From: an uncultured Bacteroidales bacterium | Lineage (GTDB): Bacteria; Bacteroidota; Bacteroidia; Bacteroidales; Bacteroidaceae | Length of the DNA stretch: 64,000 nt | Direction of reading: 5' to 3' | Assembly (NCBI GenBank): GCA_902801485.1 | Contig: CADCIP010000009.1 | Coordinates: forward strand, 19,589-83,588 | Shown: piece after piece, positions 26,186-37,296 of the stretch | Layout of the letters: every line of letters starts with the position of its first letter | Position numbering within the stretch: the stretch's first letter is position 1 | Position numbers and translations under genes: made by a program | Notes under the pieces: generated by a model | The model's database searches: none | What the model was told of the DNA's origin: nothing | Seen by the model: the letters and a program-made list of their open reading frames with translations, nothing else

Positions 26186-27029
26186 AAGGATTATTCTTCT
26201 CTCTAACCTGTGTCTCTTTGCTTTGATGGCTGTGGCCCAGGACTATTCCACTCTGATAAACGGGAAGGAAAAGAAGAGTGAAACCATCTCTGTGCTCAGG
26301 CCTCTGCAAGTTTCAACGCTTTTCGGTGTCGGATTCAGTAATCAGCTGGATACCTATCTCTCGCCAATGGAGTATTCGGGTTTCCAACTCAGTTTCCTTG
26401 CATCGAGGGAGCGTATGACACGTTGGGCAGACGGCAACATCTCTTTCCAGAGTCTGCTGCAAGGTGTCTTTTCTCATACAAAGAATCCAGCCCATACAGC
26501 AACGGCATGGGGTGGAAGGCTGGCTTACGATGCCGGTTGGCATTATCATTGGCAATTGTCCGACAGACTTTCTTTGAAGGCTGGAGGCTTGGTGGGTGCC
26601 GATTTAGGCTTCCTCTATATTGCCCGCAACTCCAACAACCCCGCTCAGGGACGATTCGGAGTGGATATATCAGCATCAGCAGGCGGCAAATACAGGTTCA
26701 AGATTAAGAAGTTGCCCGTACAAATAAACTATCAGGCCGATCTGCCGGTTATAGGTTGTATGTTCAGCCCTCAGTTCGGGCAAAGCTATTACGACATTTC
26801 ACAAGGGAGCCGCGACCATAACGTCTGTTTCTCCCATCCGGGCAATGCGCTTTGTTTCAGGCAATTGCTGACTTTTGACCTGGAGTTCAAGCGAGCATCC
26901 CTTCGATTCGGCTACATGGGAGATATACGCCAGAGTCATGTCAACAGCATCCGTATGCACGATATCAACCATTCTTTTATGATTGGTTACGTAAGGTACT
27001 TAAAGGTTTTAAAGCGTAATGAAAGATAA
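26178..27029 (+). CDS. Predicted secreted or outer-membrane beta-rich protein (DUF3316-like), unknown function
   Basis: A 283-aa protein with a signal peptide (LCLFALMAVAQ). The rest is beta-rich with alternating aromatic residues (GWHYHWQLSDRLSLKAGGLVGADLGFLYIA; RASLRFGYMGDIR), suggesting a small outer-membrane barrel. It resembles proteins annotated DUF3316 in Bacteroidales; that assignment is from memory of the family and is moderate. No enzymatic motif is visible. ATG at 26178 overlaps the parC stop by 8 bp, and its own 3' end overlaps the S41 gene by 11 bp, so the genes are translationally linked. Confidence 0.7.
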   Translation: MIKRIILLSNLCLFALMAVAQDYSTLINGKEKKSETISVLRPLQVSTLFGVGFSNQLDTYLSPMEYSGFQLSFLASRERMTRWADGNISFQSLLQGVFSHTKNPAHTATAWGGRLAYDAGWHYHWQLSDRLSLKAGGLVGADLGFLYIARNSNNPAQGRFGVDISASAGGKYRFKIKKLPVQINYQADLPVIGCMFSPQFGQSYYDISQGSRDHNVCFSHPGNALCFRQLLTFDLEFKRASLRFGYMGDIRQSHVNSIRMHDINHSFMIGYVRYLKVLKRNER

Positions 27030-28032
27030 ACTGATACTGCTTCTTGTCCTTGTGCTGGGTTTATGCTCCTGTCAGAAAGGAGAGACGGAATATGATGATT
27101 CGCCTCAGGCTAATCTGAATGCCCTGTGGACTATCATAGACCAACAGTACTGCTTTCTGGATTATAAAGAGAAGGAGTTGGGCATCTCCTGGGCAGACAT
27201 TTATATCAAATACAGCGCCCGCCTGAATCCCAAGATGTCGCGCACACAGCTCTTCGAGGTGCTGTGCCAGATGTTGGGCGAACTGAAGGACGGGCATGTG
27301 AACATTTCCACCAGTTTGGATTTGGGAAGAAACTGGTCTTGGAAGGATGACTATCCGCAGAATCTGGACGAATGCCTTCGCAATGAGTATCTGCAGACCG
27401 ATTACAACTTAGCCTCTGGCCTGAAGTACCGTATTCTGCCCGACAATATAGCCTACGTAGTATATGAGAGTTTCCAGGATGCCATAGGCGAAGGCAATCT
27501 GGATGACATGTTCCTTTCCTTGCGGATGTGCAACGGAATGATTCTGGATATCAGAAACAACGGCGGAGGAAACCTGGATAATGTAGAAAAGTTGGCCAGT
27601 CATTTTACCAACGAAAAGGTGCTGGTAGGCTATCGCTCACACAAGACCGGAACGGGGCATAATGATTTCTCGCCCCTGGAGGCCGAATATATCTCGCCCA
27701 GTAAAGGAGTACGCTGGCAGAAACCCTGCATAGTCCTGACAAACCGATCGTGCTATAGTGCAACCAATACTTTTGTACGAGACATGAAGGAAATGCCCCA
27801 AGTTATCATTATGGGCGACTATACAGGCGGCGGATCGGGACTCCCATTTAGCAGCGAACTGCCCATTGGGTGGAGCGTCCGTTTCAGCGCCAGTCCAAGC
27901 TTTGATGCCCAAAAGCAGCAGATAGAGTTCGGCATAGCTCCGGACATACCCTGCTCGTTAGATACAGAGAAAGCAAAACAAGGAATTGACTCCATGATTG
28001 AGGAGGCGAGGAAAAAAATTAACCATATATGA
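27019..28032 (+). CDS. S41-family (C-terminal-processing-like) peptidase lipoprotein
   Basis: A 337-aa lipoprotein (lipobox GLCSC) with an S41/tail-specific protease-like fold and no PDZ domain. Seen: N-terminal helical region with LLGELKDGHVNIS (the conserved LKDGH motif); GMILDIRNNGGGNLDNVEKLASHF; and the presumed nucleophile Ser in LTNRSCYSATNTFV. In classical Ctp proteases a Lys follows in a KTFGKG-like segment; here the matching place reads GDYTGGGSGLP and lacks the Lys, so catalysis may use another residue or the protein may be a short Bacteroidetes S41 subtype. It would act in the periplasm or at the outer membrane. Overlaps both neighbours (11 and 4 bp). Confidence 0.85.
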   Translation: MKDKLILLLVLVLGLCSCQKGETEYDDSPQANLNALWTIIDQQYCFLDYKEKELGISWADIYIKYSARLNPKMSRTQLFEVLCQMLGELKDGHVNISTSLDLGRNWSWKDDYPQNLDECLRNEYLQTDYNLASGLKYRILPDNIAYVVYESFQDAIGEGNLDDMFLSLRMCNGMILDIRNNGGGNLDNVEKLASHFTNEKVLVGYRSHKTGTGHNDFSPLEAEYISPSKGVRWQKPCIVLTNRSCYSATNTFVRDMKEMPQVIIMGDYTGGGSGLPFSSELPIGWSVRFSASPSFDAQKQQIEFGIAPDIPCSLDTEKAKQGIDSMIEEARKKINHI

Positions 28033-29825
28033 GAAGTTTAAGAAAAGAAGAGATTGTAACCCTTACCAATCAGGGTTGTACGGCTGAAGATTGGTCGAAT
28101 ATACAAGTAGCTGACCTATTCAGTCCCCAGTATATAAATAATGTTGAGTTTTACGGCAACGTAACCCTAGGTTACTTTCAGAAAGATGTAGAGGTAGCTC
28201 CCGGATTCACCAAGCATTCGGGTATCCGTTATGCCACATTGCGTAATGTAGTCATCGGTAACGATTGCCTTATAGAGCATGTGGGAATCATCAACACTAC
28301 AACAGATGCCACATTTGGTCAAGGACAGGTCATAGCTGTGCTGAATGAAGTAGGCGATGGCAATGTGATGATTTTCGATGGCCTAAACGCACAACTGGCC
28401 AGCCTGATGGTAAAATATGAGCAGGACAAAGAGTTTACACAAGTCATTCGCTCCATCATACAAAAAAGGATAGATCTTTCCACTCAACCTATTACCATCA
28501 TAGGAAACGATGTACGCATCACACATACCACAGCTATCGTAAACTGTCATATCAGTGACGGCTGTCAAATAGACGGAGCCCTAAGACTTCAGGACTGCAC
28601 CCTCAAGAGTATGCCTGATGCAGTAGTCAAGATAGGTGTTGGCGTTATCTGCGAACATTCTGTAATCTATAACGGGTCATCTGTGCAGAACAATGCAAAG
28701 TTAGAAAACTGCTTTGTTGGCGAAGCCTGTACTATTACTGACGGATTCACGGCTGAAAGCAGTCTGTTCTTTGCCAATTGCTACATGAGTAACGGAGAAG
28801 CTTGTGCAGCCTTCTGCGGTCCCTTCTCTGCCAGCCACCACAAGAGTTCATTGCTTATCGGCGGAATGTTCAGTTTCTATAATGCAGGATCAGCCACCAA
28901 CTTTTCTAATCATGCCTACAAGATGGGGCCCATGCACTGGGGCATTTTAGACCGTGGAACCAAGACGGCAAGCGGCAGTTATATCCTAATGCCAGCTCAT
29001 ATAGGCACCTTTAGTGTCTGCTTCGGTAAGCTGATGCATCACCCTGATACCACTAAGCTCCCTTTCTCGTACCTGATAGCATACGGAGACGAGATGTACC
29101 TGGTTCCCGGGCGTAATCTGACGACGGTAGGATTATACAGAGATATCCGCAAGTGGCCAAAGCGCGACAAACGTCCTGACGAAGCACGTAATTCTATTGT
29201 CAACTTTGACTGGCTCTCACCCTTCTCAGTAGGCGGGATTATGGTGGCTAAGCGGACACTGGAGGGATTGCGCGAGATTTCAGGCGATGTAGCCACATAT
29301 AACTTCCATGATTACGTTATCAAGAACTCTTCCTTGAAGAAAGGAATCAAGTACTACGACATCGCCCTACGCATCTACATGGGTGCCGTTATGAAACGTC
29401 ATATTCTGGAAGTGCCCCGTTCCAGTGTAGGAACCGGGAAATGGAGCGACCTGAGTGGTTTGCTGATTCCTGTCAGCGAAGAGCAGCGCATCAAAGAGGC
29501 TATAAAAAACGGTGAGTTGGATACCATAGATGACATCCGAAATGAATTTGTAAAGGCCAACAAAAACTACTCCGAATACCGTTGGGCCTGGAGTTACCGC
29601 CTTATTCGTGAATACTACGGCATAGAAGGTGAGATAACGTCCGAGATAGCAGAACGTGTGATGGAAGACTATATCACCGCACGTCGTGCCTGGATTGCCG
29701 AGATACGCAAAGATGCCGTCAAGGAATTCGAACTGGGCGACATAGATGAGAGCGTCCTGAACGAATTCCTTGAGATATTAGACAAAGAGGTGGAGTACGA
29801 GCGTCTTATGAAGTACGAGATGTAG
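28029..29825 (+). CDS. DUF4954-family protein with left-handed beta-helix region
   Basis: A 598-aa cytoplasmic protein (no signal peptide). The N-terminal ~350 residues carry hexapeptide-like repeats ([LIV]-G-x-x-x-x) such as TLRNVVIGNDCLIEHVGII, VRITHTTAIVNCHISDGCQID and NNAKLENCFVGEACTITDG, which form a left-handed beta-helix as in sugar nucleotidyl- and acyltransferases. The C-terminal third is helical (EEQRIKEAIKNGELDTIDDIRNEF). It matches the family called DUF4954 in Bacteroidetes, for which no reaction is established; a nucleotide-sugar-related role is only a guess. Its ATG overlaps the S41 stop (ATGA), and it is the last gene of the parC unit, ending 8 bp from the convergent M16-like gene. 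Confidence 0.8.
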   Translation: MRSLRKEEIVTLTNQGCTAEDWSNIQVADLFSPQYINNVEFYGNVTLGYFQKDVEVAPGFTKHSGIRYATLRNVVIGNDCLIEHVGIINTTTDATFGQGQVIAVLNEVGDGNVMIFDGLNAQLASLMVKYEQDKEFTQVIRSIIQKRIDLSTQPITIIGNDVRITHTTAIVNCHISDGCQIDGALRLQDCTLKSMPDAVVKIGVGVICEHSVIYNGSSVQNNAKLENCFVGEACTITDGFTAESSLFFANCYMSNGEACAAFCGPFSASHHKSSLLIGGMFSFYNAGSATNFSNHAYKMGPMHWGILDRGTKTASGSYILMPAHIGTFSVCFGKLMHHPDTTKLPFSYLIAYGDEMYLVPGRNLTTVGLYRDIRKWPKRDKRPDEARNSIVNFDWLSPFSVGGIMVAKRTLEGLREISGDVATYNFHDYVIKNSSLKKGIKYYDIALRIYMGAVMKRHILEVPRSSVGTGKWSDLSGLLIPVSEEQRIKEAIKNGELDTIDDIRNEFVKANKNYSEYRWAWSYRLIREYYGIEGEITSEIAERVMEDYITARRAWIAEIRKDAVKEFELGDIDESVLNEFLEILDKEVEYERLMKYEM

Positions 29826-29833
29826 GGTTAGCC

Positions 29834-30550
29834 TTAATGTTTACTGAGACTGTTGCCGCTGTTGCCATCGTAGTTGGGCACCTCGTATTTTCCGTTGGTA
29901 TGGAGTGTCGCGATATACTTGTTCAGCAACGGCATCAGTTCAGACTCTGTTACATTGCCGGTGATGACGAATGTAAAGTCACCCACATTACTGAAGCGCT
30001 GTGCAACCAGCTGCATTACCAAATCGTAGTTGACAGCATACAAGTCTTCAGGACTCAAACCATGAGAGACATTCTTATCCTTCTTGTCGATTGCGGCACA
30101 CATACTGTCGCGCCATGTATTAAAAGCATTTAAGTCGCTACGTAATGAGGAAAAATATAGGTTGTTCATCCTGAACATAGTCTCCAAACCATTTGCAGAG
30201 GAATGAGAGGTAATATATTCTTCGTAACGTCCTACATGTGGTATAACGCTGACTCCATTTTCTTTCATAGCCTTCTGCAACTCCTGTTGGTTATACCCAG
30301 CCACTCCACTTAAAGCCAGACATTCGTTAACGACTTTCAGGTTGACAGGCGTAACATCTGGATATAGAGATGTACCACCATTACTGAGGGCATACATAGT
30401 AACACTGTCGGTACAGTTATTTGTTTGGTTGAAAAGAACGTTAACACCATTTGAAAGGGTGTAGTGCTTAACGTTATTCTCATTCACGGCGGCCATTGTG
30501 GTTAAAACTGAGGTTAACATCACTGCCAAGCAAATCATAATCTTTTTCAT
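29834..30550 (-). CDS. Half-size secreted M16-like protein lacking the zinc-binding motif
   Basis: A 238-aa protein with signal peptide (LTTMAAVN) followed directly by sequence like the C-terminal half of M16B peptidases: HYTLSNGVNVLFNQT, TMYALSNGGTSLYP, NLKVVNECLALSGVAGYNQQELQKAM, then DFTFVITGNVTESELMPLLNKYI. No HxxEH or similar zinc site is present, so it cannot be an active metallopeptidase alone. About 30 residues normally found before the final helix-strand unit also seem to be missing (around ISPEDLYAVNYDL). It has an intact signal peptide, start and stop, so it looks maintained rather than decayed; a binding partner or chaperone role is possible. A motif upstream (30580-30613) resembles one in front of the ECF sigma operon. 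Confidence 0.7.
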   Translation of the reverse strand: MKKIMICLAVMLTSVLTTMAAVNENNVKHYTLSNGVNVLFNQTNNCTDSVTMYALSNGGTSLYPDVTPVNLKVVNECLALSGVAGYNQQELQKAMKENGVSVIPHVGRYEEYITSHSSANGLETMFRMNNLYFSSLRSDLNAFNTWRDSMCAAIDKKDKNVSHGLSPEDLYAVNYDLVMQLVAQRFSNVGDFTFVITGNVTESELMPLLNKYIATLHTNGKYEVPNYDGNSGNSLSKH

Positions 30551-30579
30551 TGTGTAAAATGTTTAATTGTTTAACTTCT

Positions 30580-30613
30580 TTCTACACGTATGTCGCAAGA
30601 AGCTACAAAAAAC
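30580..30613 (-). promoter_or_regulatory. Putative ECF-type promoter of the half-size M16 gene
   Basis: Minus-strand sequence with TTTTTTGTAGCTT and, about 14 bp on, TACGTGTAGAAA. The matching positions 37297-37330 in front of the DUF6249/sigma operon have TTTTGT and TATGTGTAGAAA with 15 bp between. No TAnnTTTG box is found here. Shared use of an ECF sigma is inference from two sites only. Confidence 0.35.
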
Positions 30614-30639
30614 TACACAATTTCTGAATTTTTTTTTGC

Positions 30640-33375
<2,736 letters not shown>

Positions 33376-33412
33376 GATGTTTTTTCGGTGTATCAAAAGC
33401 GGCACGGTAATT

Positions 33413-34093
33413 CTATCTTACCGTAGCAGTGACATAGCTTTTACCAGCCGAGAATTTCTGATCCTTGTCGTAATGAGGTCCATATTTTCCTTCCGGCATA
33501 TCACTGAGGACAAACACGGTACATTTCCTACCGGCAACAACCTTATCAGTTGCTGCCGTATTGATAGCTGAAGCAGCGAGGTCAGCCAAAGCACCTATCC
33601 ATCCTCCACCACCTGTATTGATGCTGGTATCAACAGTAATCAAGCCTTCGCGATGATAGAGGGTCTGCCCGGTTTTTGTAGAACGCAGGATATACTCGAC
33701 ACCAGCTTTCAACGAGCTGCCTATCTGACTTCTCTGCCATGACTTAATGATTGTAAACATAGCTGCATCGGCACCCAGTACATTACGGAACTGCGAGAGG
33801 TCTGCCTCTAAGAAACGTTCTGCATCATAAGCGCTTTCTGTCTGGAACATTTCCATTGTCATCATAGGAGAATAAACATAATAGCCTTTTTCGCAAAGAG
33901 GAGCATATAATGTAGTATAAAAAAAGTCTTTTGCCTCCACATGATTGGTTTGGTTAATGGGCGGCATGATGGCAATGGCAAGCGGCCTTTCTTGATACAT
34001 AAGCGGATACTGAGATTCACGTGTAACAAGAGTTTGCTGGGCACACGATGACATCAGCAGTGCTACGAGGCCAAGGATAATATACTTCTTCAT
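33413..34093 (-). CDS. DUF799 (GNA1162-like) lipoprotein
   Basis: A 226-aa lipoprotein (lipobox LMSSC) of the DUF799 family: PLAIAIMPPINQTNHVEAKDFFYTTLYAPL, then a helix/strand domain (FLEADLSQFRNVLGADAAMFTIIKSW) and a Gly-rich segment NTGGGGWIGALADLAASAI. Family members are encoded with CsgG and DUF4810 lipoproteins in Neisseria, Haemophilus and Bacteroidetes and are thought to form a periplasmic or outer-membrane complex with them; the function is not established. It overlaps the DUF4810 gene by 4 bp (ATGA). Last gene of the four-gene cassette, 37 bp before GH2. Confidence 0.85.
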   Translation of the reverse strand: MKKYIILGLVALLMSSCAQQTLVTRESQYPLMYQERPLAIAIMPPINQTNHVEAKDFFYTTLYAPLCEKGYYVYSPMMTMEMFQTESAYDAERFLEADLSQFRNVLGADAAMFTIIKSWQRSQIGSSLKAGVEYILRSTKTGQTLYHREGLITVDTSINTGGGGWIGALADLAASAINTAATDKVVAGRKCTVFVLSDMPEGKYGPHYDKDQKFSAGKSYVTATVR

Positions 34094-34434
34094 TTTTCCA
34101 ACTGATTAATGATTCGTGAAATGAATTTCTCAGACTCGGGATAAGCTTGAATCTCAGCTCGCAACAAGGTAAGTCCTTCTTGCTTACGGCCTGCCTTGCA
34201 AAGCAGATAACCGTATTCGGCATTAACTCCAGGGGGAACCGTTTTGCGTAAACCATTCTGCTTGGCAATAACCTTCTGGTACTGTACCATAGCCTTCTCG
34301 AGGGTCTCATCGGTAGCACGTTTCGTATGGACATAAGTAGCGTTTTCCGAATCGTACCAACTGTACAGAGATTGCTGTGTCTGACATGAGACAAGAGCAA
34401 TTACGCCAAAGACAGCAAAGATAATCTTTTTCAT
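34090..34434 (-). CDS. DUF4810 lipoprotein
   Basis: A 114-aa lipoprotein (lipobox ALVSC) with the DUF4810 signature SLYSWYDSENATYVHTKRAT and a short TPR-like helical pair (VNAEYGYLLCKAGRKQEGL, TLLRAEIQAYPESEKFI). Partner of CsgG and DUF799 proteins. Overlaps both neighbours by 4 bp (ATGA), so translation is coupled. Confidence 0.87.
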   Translation of the reverse strand: MKKIIFAVFGVIALVSCQTQQSLYSWYDSENATYVHTKRATDETLEKAMVQYQKVIAKQNGLRKTVPPGVNAEYGYLLCKAGRKQEGLTLLRAEIQAYPESEKFISRIINQLEK

Positions 34435-34778
34435 GGCAAATTAATGATTTTTGTTTCCTGACTTGACAGAAAGAGTTGTTTCTGATAAATTGTTTTCCCT
34501 TCAAAGGTTACTGTGATATTTCTGCGACCCGTGGCTACTCCATACTGTGTGCCTTTACGGTTGGCAGTCTTGGGTTTGACAACTTTGGCATCAAACCGAG
34601 TGCCGTCTATATCCACGTGAACGGGATATTTACCATTTCCGTATGTATCTTTGGGACCTACAAATACCAGGTATGCCATATCTTCTTTCCCGCTCTGCTG
34701 GGCAACAGGATAGTTAGCCTTACAAGCTGTCAGAAGGCCGGCAAGTACAATAAACAGATAAAAGATTCTTGTTTTCAT
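34431..34778 (-). CDS. Small hypothetical lipoprotein inserted in the CsgG-DUF4810-DUF799 cassette
   Basis: A 115-aa lipoprotein (signal peptide MKTRIFYLFIVLAGLLTAC). The mature part is beta-rich (AYLVFVGPKDTYGNGKYPVHVDIDGTRF, RRNITVTFEGKTIY), suggesting a single beta-sandwich domain of PEGA-like character (VDIDG followed by a GRRNITV turn). I do not recognise the family with confidence. It lies 12 bp after CsgG and overlaps DUF4810 by 4 bp, so it is part of the cassette; the usual three-gene set elsewhere lacks it, as far as I recall. Confidence 0.7.
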   Translation of the reverse strand: MKTRIFYLFIVLAGLLTACKANYPVAQQSGKEDMAYLVFVGPKDTYGNGKYPVHVDIDGTRFDAKVVKPKTANRKGTQYGVATGRRNITVTFEGKTIYQKQLFLSSQETKIINLP

Positions 34779-34790
34779 GATATATAGTAT

Positions 34791-35726
34791 TTATTTGATT
34801 TCTTCAATGTAATAGTCTGTCAGGTGGTTGGCATCCACATTGCCTCCTGTTGATGTAAAGGTAACAAAAGAGTATTCCGTCTCGGGCGTATCTCCCCCTG
34901 TTGCCGATACGGTAACAGAACCTATCTGTTTGCCAGGCAGCTCTATCATAACGCCTGTCTGCGGATTCTTAACCTTCTTTCCCTTTGTCTTAACAGCAAA
35001 AGTATCTCCTACCTTGATGCCCTGGCTTGCCCCACCTGCTACGAGTTGCGCATCGTTGTCGTAAGAAAGGAAATAGGTCCGCCAAGGCTTGTCGGTACAC
35101 TTGTTGATGATGTTTTCGACAAGTTGTCCTATAGCCTCCGAGATTGCCTTGTCGCTGAGCGTAGCATCGTAATCTGCTCTACCACCTACACCCATCGTTG
35201 TCTTTGTAGTAAGTTCAGCCATACCTTTCCCCTCATCGGAATAGATGATGAGTCCAGTGGCAACTTCAACAAGGCGAACGGAAACAGCAGCTTCCACCAC
35301 TTGCGACTTGGTACTTGTGAAAGCCCCCGACTTACCAACATTCTTTCGGCCAAACTCCGTGATGGAGCCGATAATCATGTAATCAGCACCGATGGTTGAG
35401 AGGCCATTCTCGCTCTTCTTGGCCTCCTCGAGGAGTGCTGCAAGGTCACTACGCTCCAAAAGTAAGAATTTGCCTGAAGCAGCAAGTTTGGCAGAAAGGA
35501 TGTCAAGAGCTTGCTTTCCCATAGGATCGTTCTCCTTGTCGTAGAAGATACCTTTGGCATATTGGGTTTCGTTACTAAAGCGTCCAATGGCCACTTTACG
35601 TTTAATAACTCGCGCATTTGGGTCAGCAAGGTTCTGCTGAACGGGTTCTGCTATTTCCACTTTTCGCTGAGCCTGTGAATAGGCGGCAAGCATGAAAAGC
35701 GACATAAAGAAAAGAATTTTTTTCAT
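34791..35726 (-). CDS. CsgG-family outer-membrane assembly protein
   Basis: A 311-aa protein with the CsgG core: VIKRKVAIGRFSNETQYAKG, LAASGKFLLLERSDLAALLEE, IGADYMIIGSITEFGRK, then VSVRLVEVATGLIIYSDEGKG. In the best-known CsgG the protein is a lipidated nonameric channel. Here the signal peptide (MKKILFFMSLFMLAAYSQAQ, start at ATG 35726; an ATG 5 codons earlier is less likely) has no lipobox cysteine, so it is not lipidated. The C-terminal ~80 residues (ASQGIKVGDTFAVKTKGKKV) form an extra beta-rich module. It is first in the operon with three lipoproteins that may anchor it. No curli subunit genes are present. Confidence 0.85.
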   Translation of the reverse strand: MKKILFFMSLFMLAAYSQAQRKVEIAEPVQQNLADPNARVIKRKVAIGRFSNETQYAKGIFYDKENDPMGKQALDILSAKLAASGKFLLLERSDLAALLEEAKKSENGLSTIGADYMIIGSITEFGRKNVGKSGAFTSTKSQVVEAAVSVRLVEVATGLIIYSDEGKGMAELTTKTTMGVGGRADYDATLSDKAISEAIGQLVENIINKCTDKPWRTYFLSYDNDAQLVAGGASQGIKVGDTFAVKTKGKKVKNPQTGVMIELPGKQIGSVTVSATGGDTPETEYSFVTFTSTGGNVDANHLTDYYIEEIK

Positions 35727-35871
35727 ATCTGTTTTATTCAATTATATTTTTTCTATTTCCATGGCAAAAGACATAATACTATATATGTACGCCACAAAAA
35801 TAGAAAAAATTTATTTCCCCACCATCAAATTGGGATAAAAAAACAGAAATAATGCTACTTTATAGCGAAAA

Positions 35872-36276
35872 TCAGGTCATGTTGGTCCGCATCCTTAGGA
35901 TGTCCAGTACATTATCGTAGATACTGATAACTCCAAGCGTTACGAACAAGGACATGGCAGTGGTAACAATGATGCGTGAGTTCTCGGCGAACCAGAGTAA
36001 GAAGCTGGTCTGAACTTTGAAGGTGAAAAGGGGAACATCGGCCGGCGTAGTGAGTAGGAAGCCTATGGCAGTTGCTCCACTGATGACACCTACCACAAAA
36101 GTTACGGCAATAGCCATCTTATAACGGCGGAGCGTTACCTCCTGATACTGCTTTATGTACTCTACAGCATCCAGACGCTTGGTAAGGCGTTCCATGAATT
36201 GAGCCTTATCATCAAATTTAGGTTTTTGTGCGAGGAATAATTCCTCAAGTTCTTTATCCTTTTCCATCATACTCAT
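35872..36276 (-). CDS. Small two-helix membrane protein next to ECF sigma (possible anti-sigma or partner)
   Basis: A 134-aa protein: about 55 N-terminal cytoplasmic residues with charged helices (DKAQFMERLTKRLDAVEYIKQYQ), then two membrane helices (MAIAVTFVVGVISGATAIGF and RIIVTTAMSLFVTLGVISIY) and a short tail. It follows the sigma gene by 28 bp on the same strand. Similar small membrane proteins are commonly co-encoded with this type of Bacteroidetes ECF sigma, which suggests sigma control; no zinc-binding anti-sigma motif is visible. The start may also be 2 or 3 codons later (MMEK/MEK). Confidence 0.75.
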   Translation of the reverse strand: MSMMEKDKELEELFLAQKPKFDDKAQFMERLTKRLDAVEYIKQYQEVTLRRYKMAIAVTFVVGVISGATAIGFLLTTPADVPLFTFKVQTSFLLWFAENSRIIVTTAMSLFVTLGVISIYDNVLDILRMRTNMT

Positions 36277-36304
36277 TATAGAGTTTAAAGCCAGTTTATT
36301 GCCC

Positions 36305-36781
36305 TTATCTTGTCAATTTCTCTTTAAGTTTGTCTCTTCCACGCGAGAGTTGCTTCTTAACGGCATCTTCCGAGGTTTCCGTTATCTGAGCTATCTCCTT
36401 GATGTTATAGCCAGTCAGGTAAAACAATGTAATGGCCGAGCGTTCTTTTGGGGGCAGGGTGCCAAGGGCCAGGTAAAGGTCCTCGTAAGTCTCCTCTCTG
36501 TCCCCCCCCTGTGGGAGTATTTTAATGCTCTCGTCATCAATACTTTCTGTACAATGCAGGCAGGCACGGTGATTCAGAAAGGTGTTGTGGGCAATCTTGA
36601 AGAGCCAAGAGCGGAACTTACCCTTGTCCTGATAGCCGTCCGTGGAGAGATAGGCCTTGACCAAAGTGTCCTGCGCCAGGTCGTCTGCTTCATCCTTGTT
36701 CCCGCAGCAGAGGGCGAACAGGAAACTTCTCAGTGCCTCTTGCTCGCGCTCTACGTAGGTTATGAATACTTCGCGTGTCAC
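36305..36781 (-). CDS. ECF RNA polymerase sigma factor (sigma-70 family)
   Basis: A 158-aa ECF sigma. Region 2: REQEALRSFLFALCCGNKDEADDLAQDTLVKAYLS, then KFRSWLFKIAHNTFLN. Region 4: ALGTLPPKERSAITLFYLTGYNIKEIAQITETSEDAVKKQLSRGR, a helix-turn-helix. The linker between them is SIDDESIKILPQGGDREETYED and is encoded by a run of eight G (36502-36509 on the minus strand). It sits between DUF6249 (25 bp upstream) and a small membrane protein (28 bp downstream). Likely a membrane-signal-controlled regulator; its targets are unknown, but a shared promoter-like motif links it with its own operon and the half-size M16 gene. Confidence 0.9.
   Translation of the reverse strand: MTREVFITYVEREQEALRSFLFALCCGNKDEADDLAQDTLVKAYLSTDGYQDKGKFRSWLFKIAHNTFLNHRACLHCTESIDDESIKILPQGGDREETYEDLYLALGTLPPKERSAITLFYLTGYNIKEIAQITETSEDAVKKQLSRGRDKLKEKLTR
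36502..36509 (-). repeat. G8 homopolymer inside the ECF sigma coding sequence
   Basis: Eight consecutive C on the plus strand (G8 in the coding strand) encode the Q-G-G-D linker between regions 2 and 4. Slippage by one base would frameshift and remove region 4. Confidence 0.95.
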
Positions 36782-36806
36782 TTCTCTAGACTTTAGACCC
36801 TAGGCC

Positions 36807-37250
36807 TTAGTTCTTCAACTGCAATTCTTCGGCTTCCATCTCCTTGACCAGCATCTTTTTGCCTACATTATAGTTAATCAGGAAAGCAATGCCGACAGCA
36901 AGAAGAACGAAGCCTCCTATATATAGTAGATGAAGGTTATCTACCTCCATTCCTCCCATAAAATCCACCCAGATAGCTGCAGCTAAAAGAGCTACGCCCA
37001 GGAATGTGGTGATACATGCACCTAAAAGCTTTTCGAGCAGTTTCTCCTTCAACAGCTTTTTCTTGGGAGAGATTTTCTTGATCAGTTCCTCAATGTCCAT
37101 TTCGGGGTTCTTTTCGATAGCAGCCAATACAATTTCCGTCTGTTTGTTGGTCTCGTTCATTTTCTGACGAACACCCATTAAAATTCCTACGATGGGAAGA
37201 ATACATCCACATGCTACGGGAACGATGATTTGAACTAAATTATGATCCAT
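36807..37250 (-). CDS. DUF6249-like membrane protein
   Basis: A 147-aa membrane protein: N-terminal helix (IIVPVACGCILPIVGILMGV), an intracellular charged helical segment (NPEMDIEELIKKISPKKKLLKEKLL), then two more helices (CITTFLGVALLAAAIWVDFM and LLYIGGFVLLAVGIAFLI) and a Lys/Glu-rich tail. This matches proteins called DUF6249 that accompany ECF sigma genes in Bacteroidales. Role unknown; probably senses or holds the sigma at the membrane, an inference from context. First gene of the sigma operon; a candidate ECF promoter is at 37297-37330. Confidence 0.75.
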   Translation of the reverse strand: MDHNLVQIIVPVACGCILPIVGILMGVRQKMNETNKQTEIVLAAIEKNPEMDIEELIKKISPKKKLLKEKLLEKLLGACITTFLGVALLAAAIWVDFMGGMEVDNLHLLYIGGFVLLAVGIAFLINYNVGKKMLVKEMEAEELQLKN

Positions 37251-37296
37251 CTTCTTTTATCTTTATGAGTTAAACATTTTGTAATTTCCGAACCGG

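Noticed and set aside
34791-35726. Curli secretion locus
   Set aside because: CsgG is present but no CsgA/B/E/F genes; the partners are DUF4810 and DUF799 lipoproteins.
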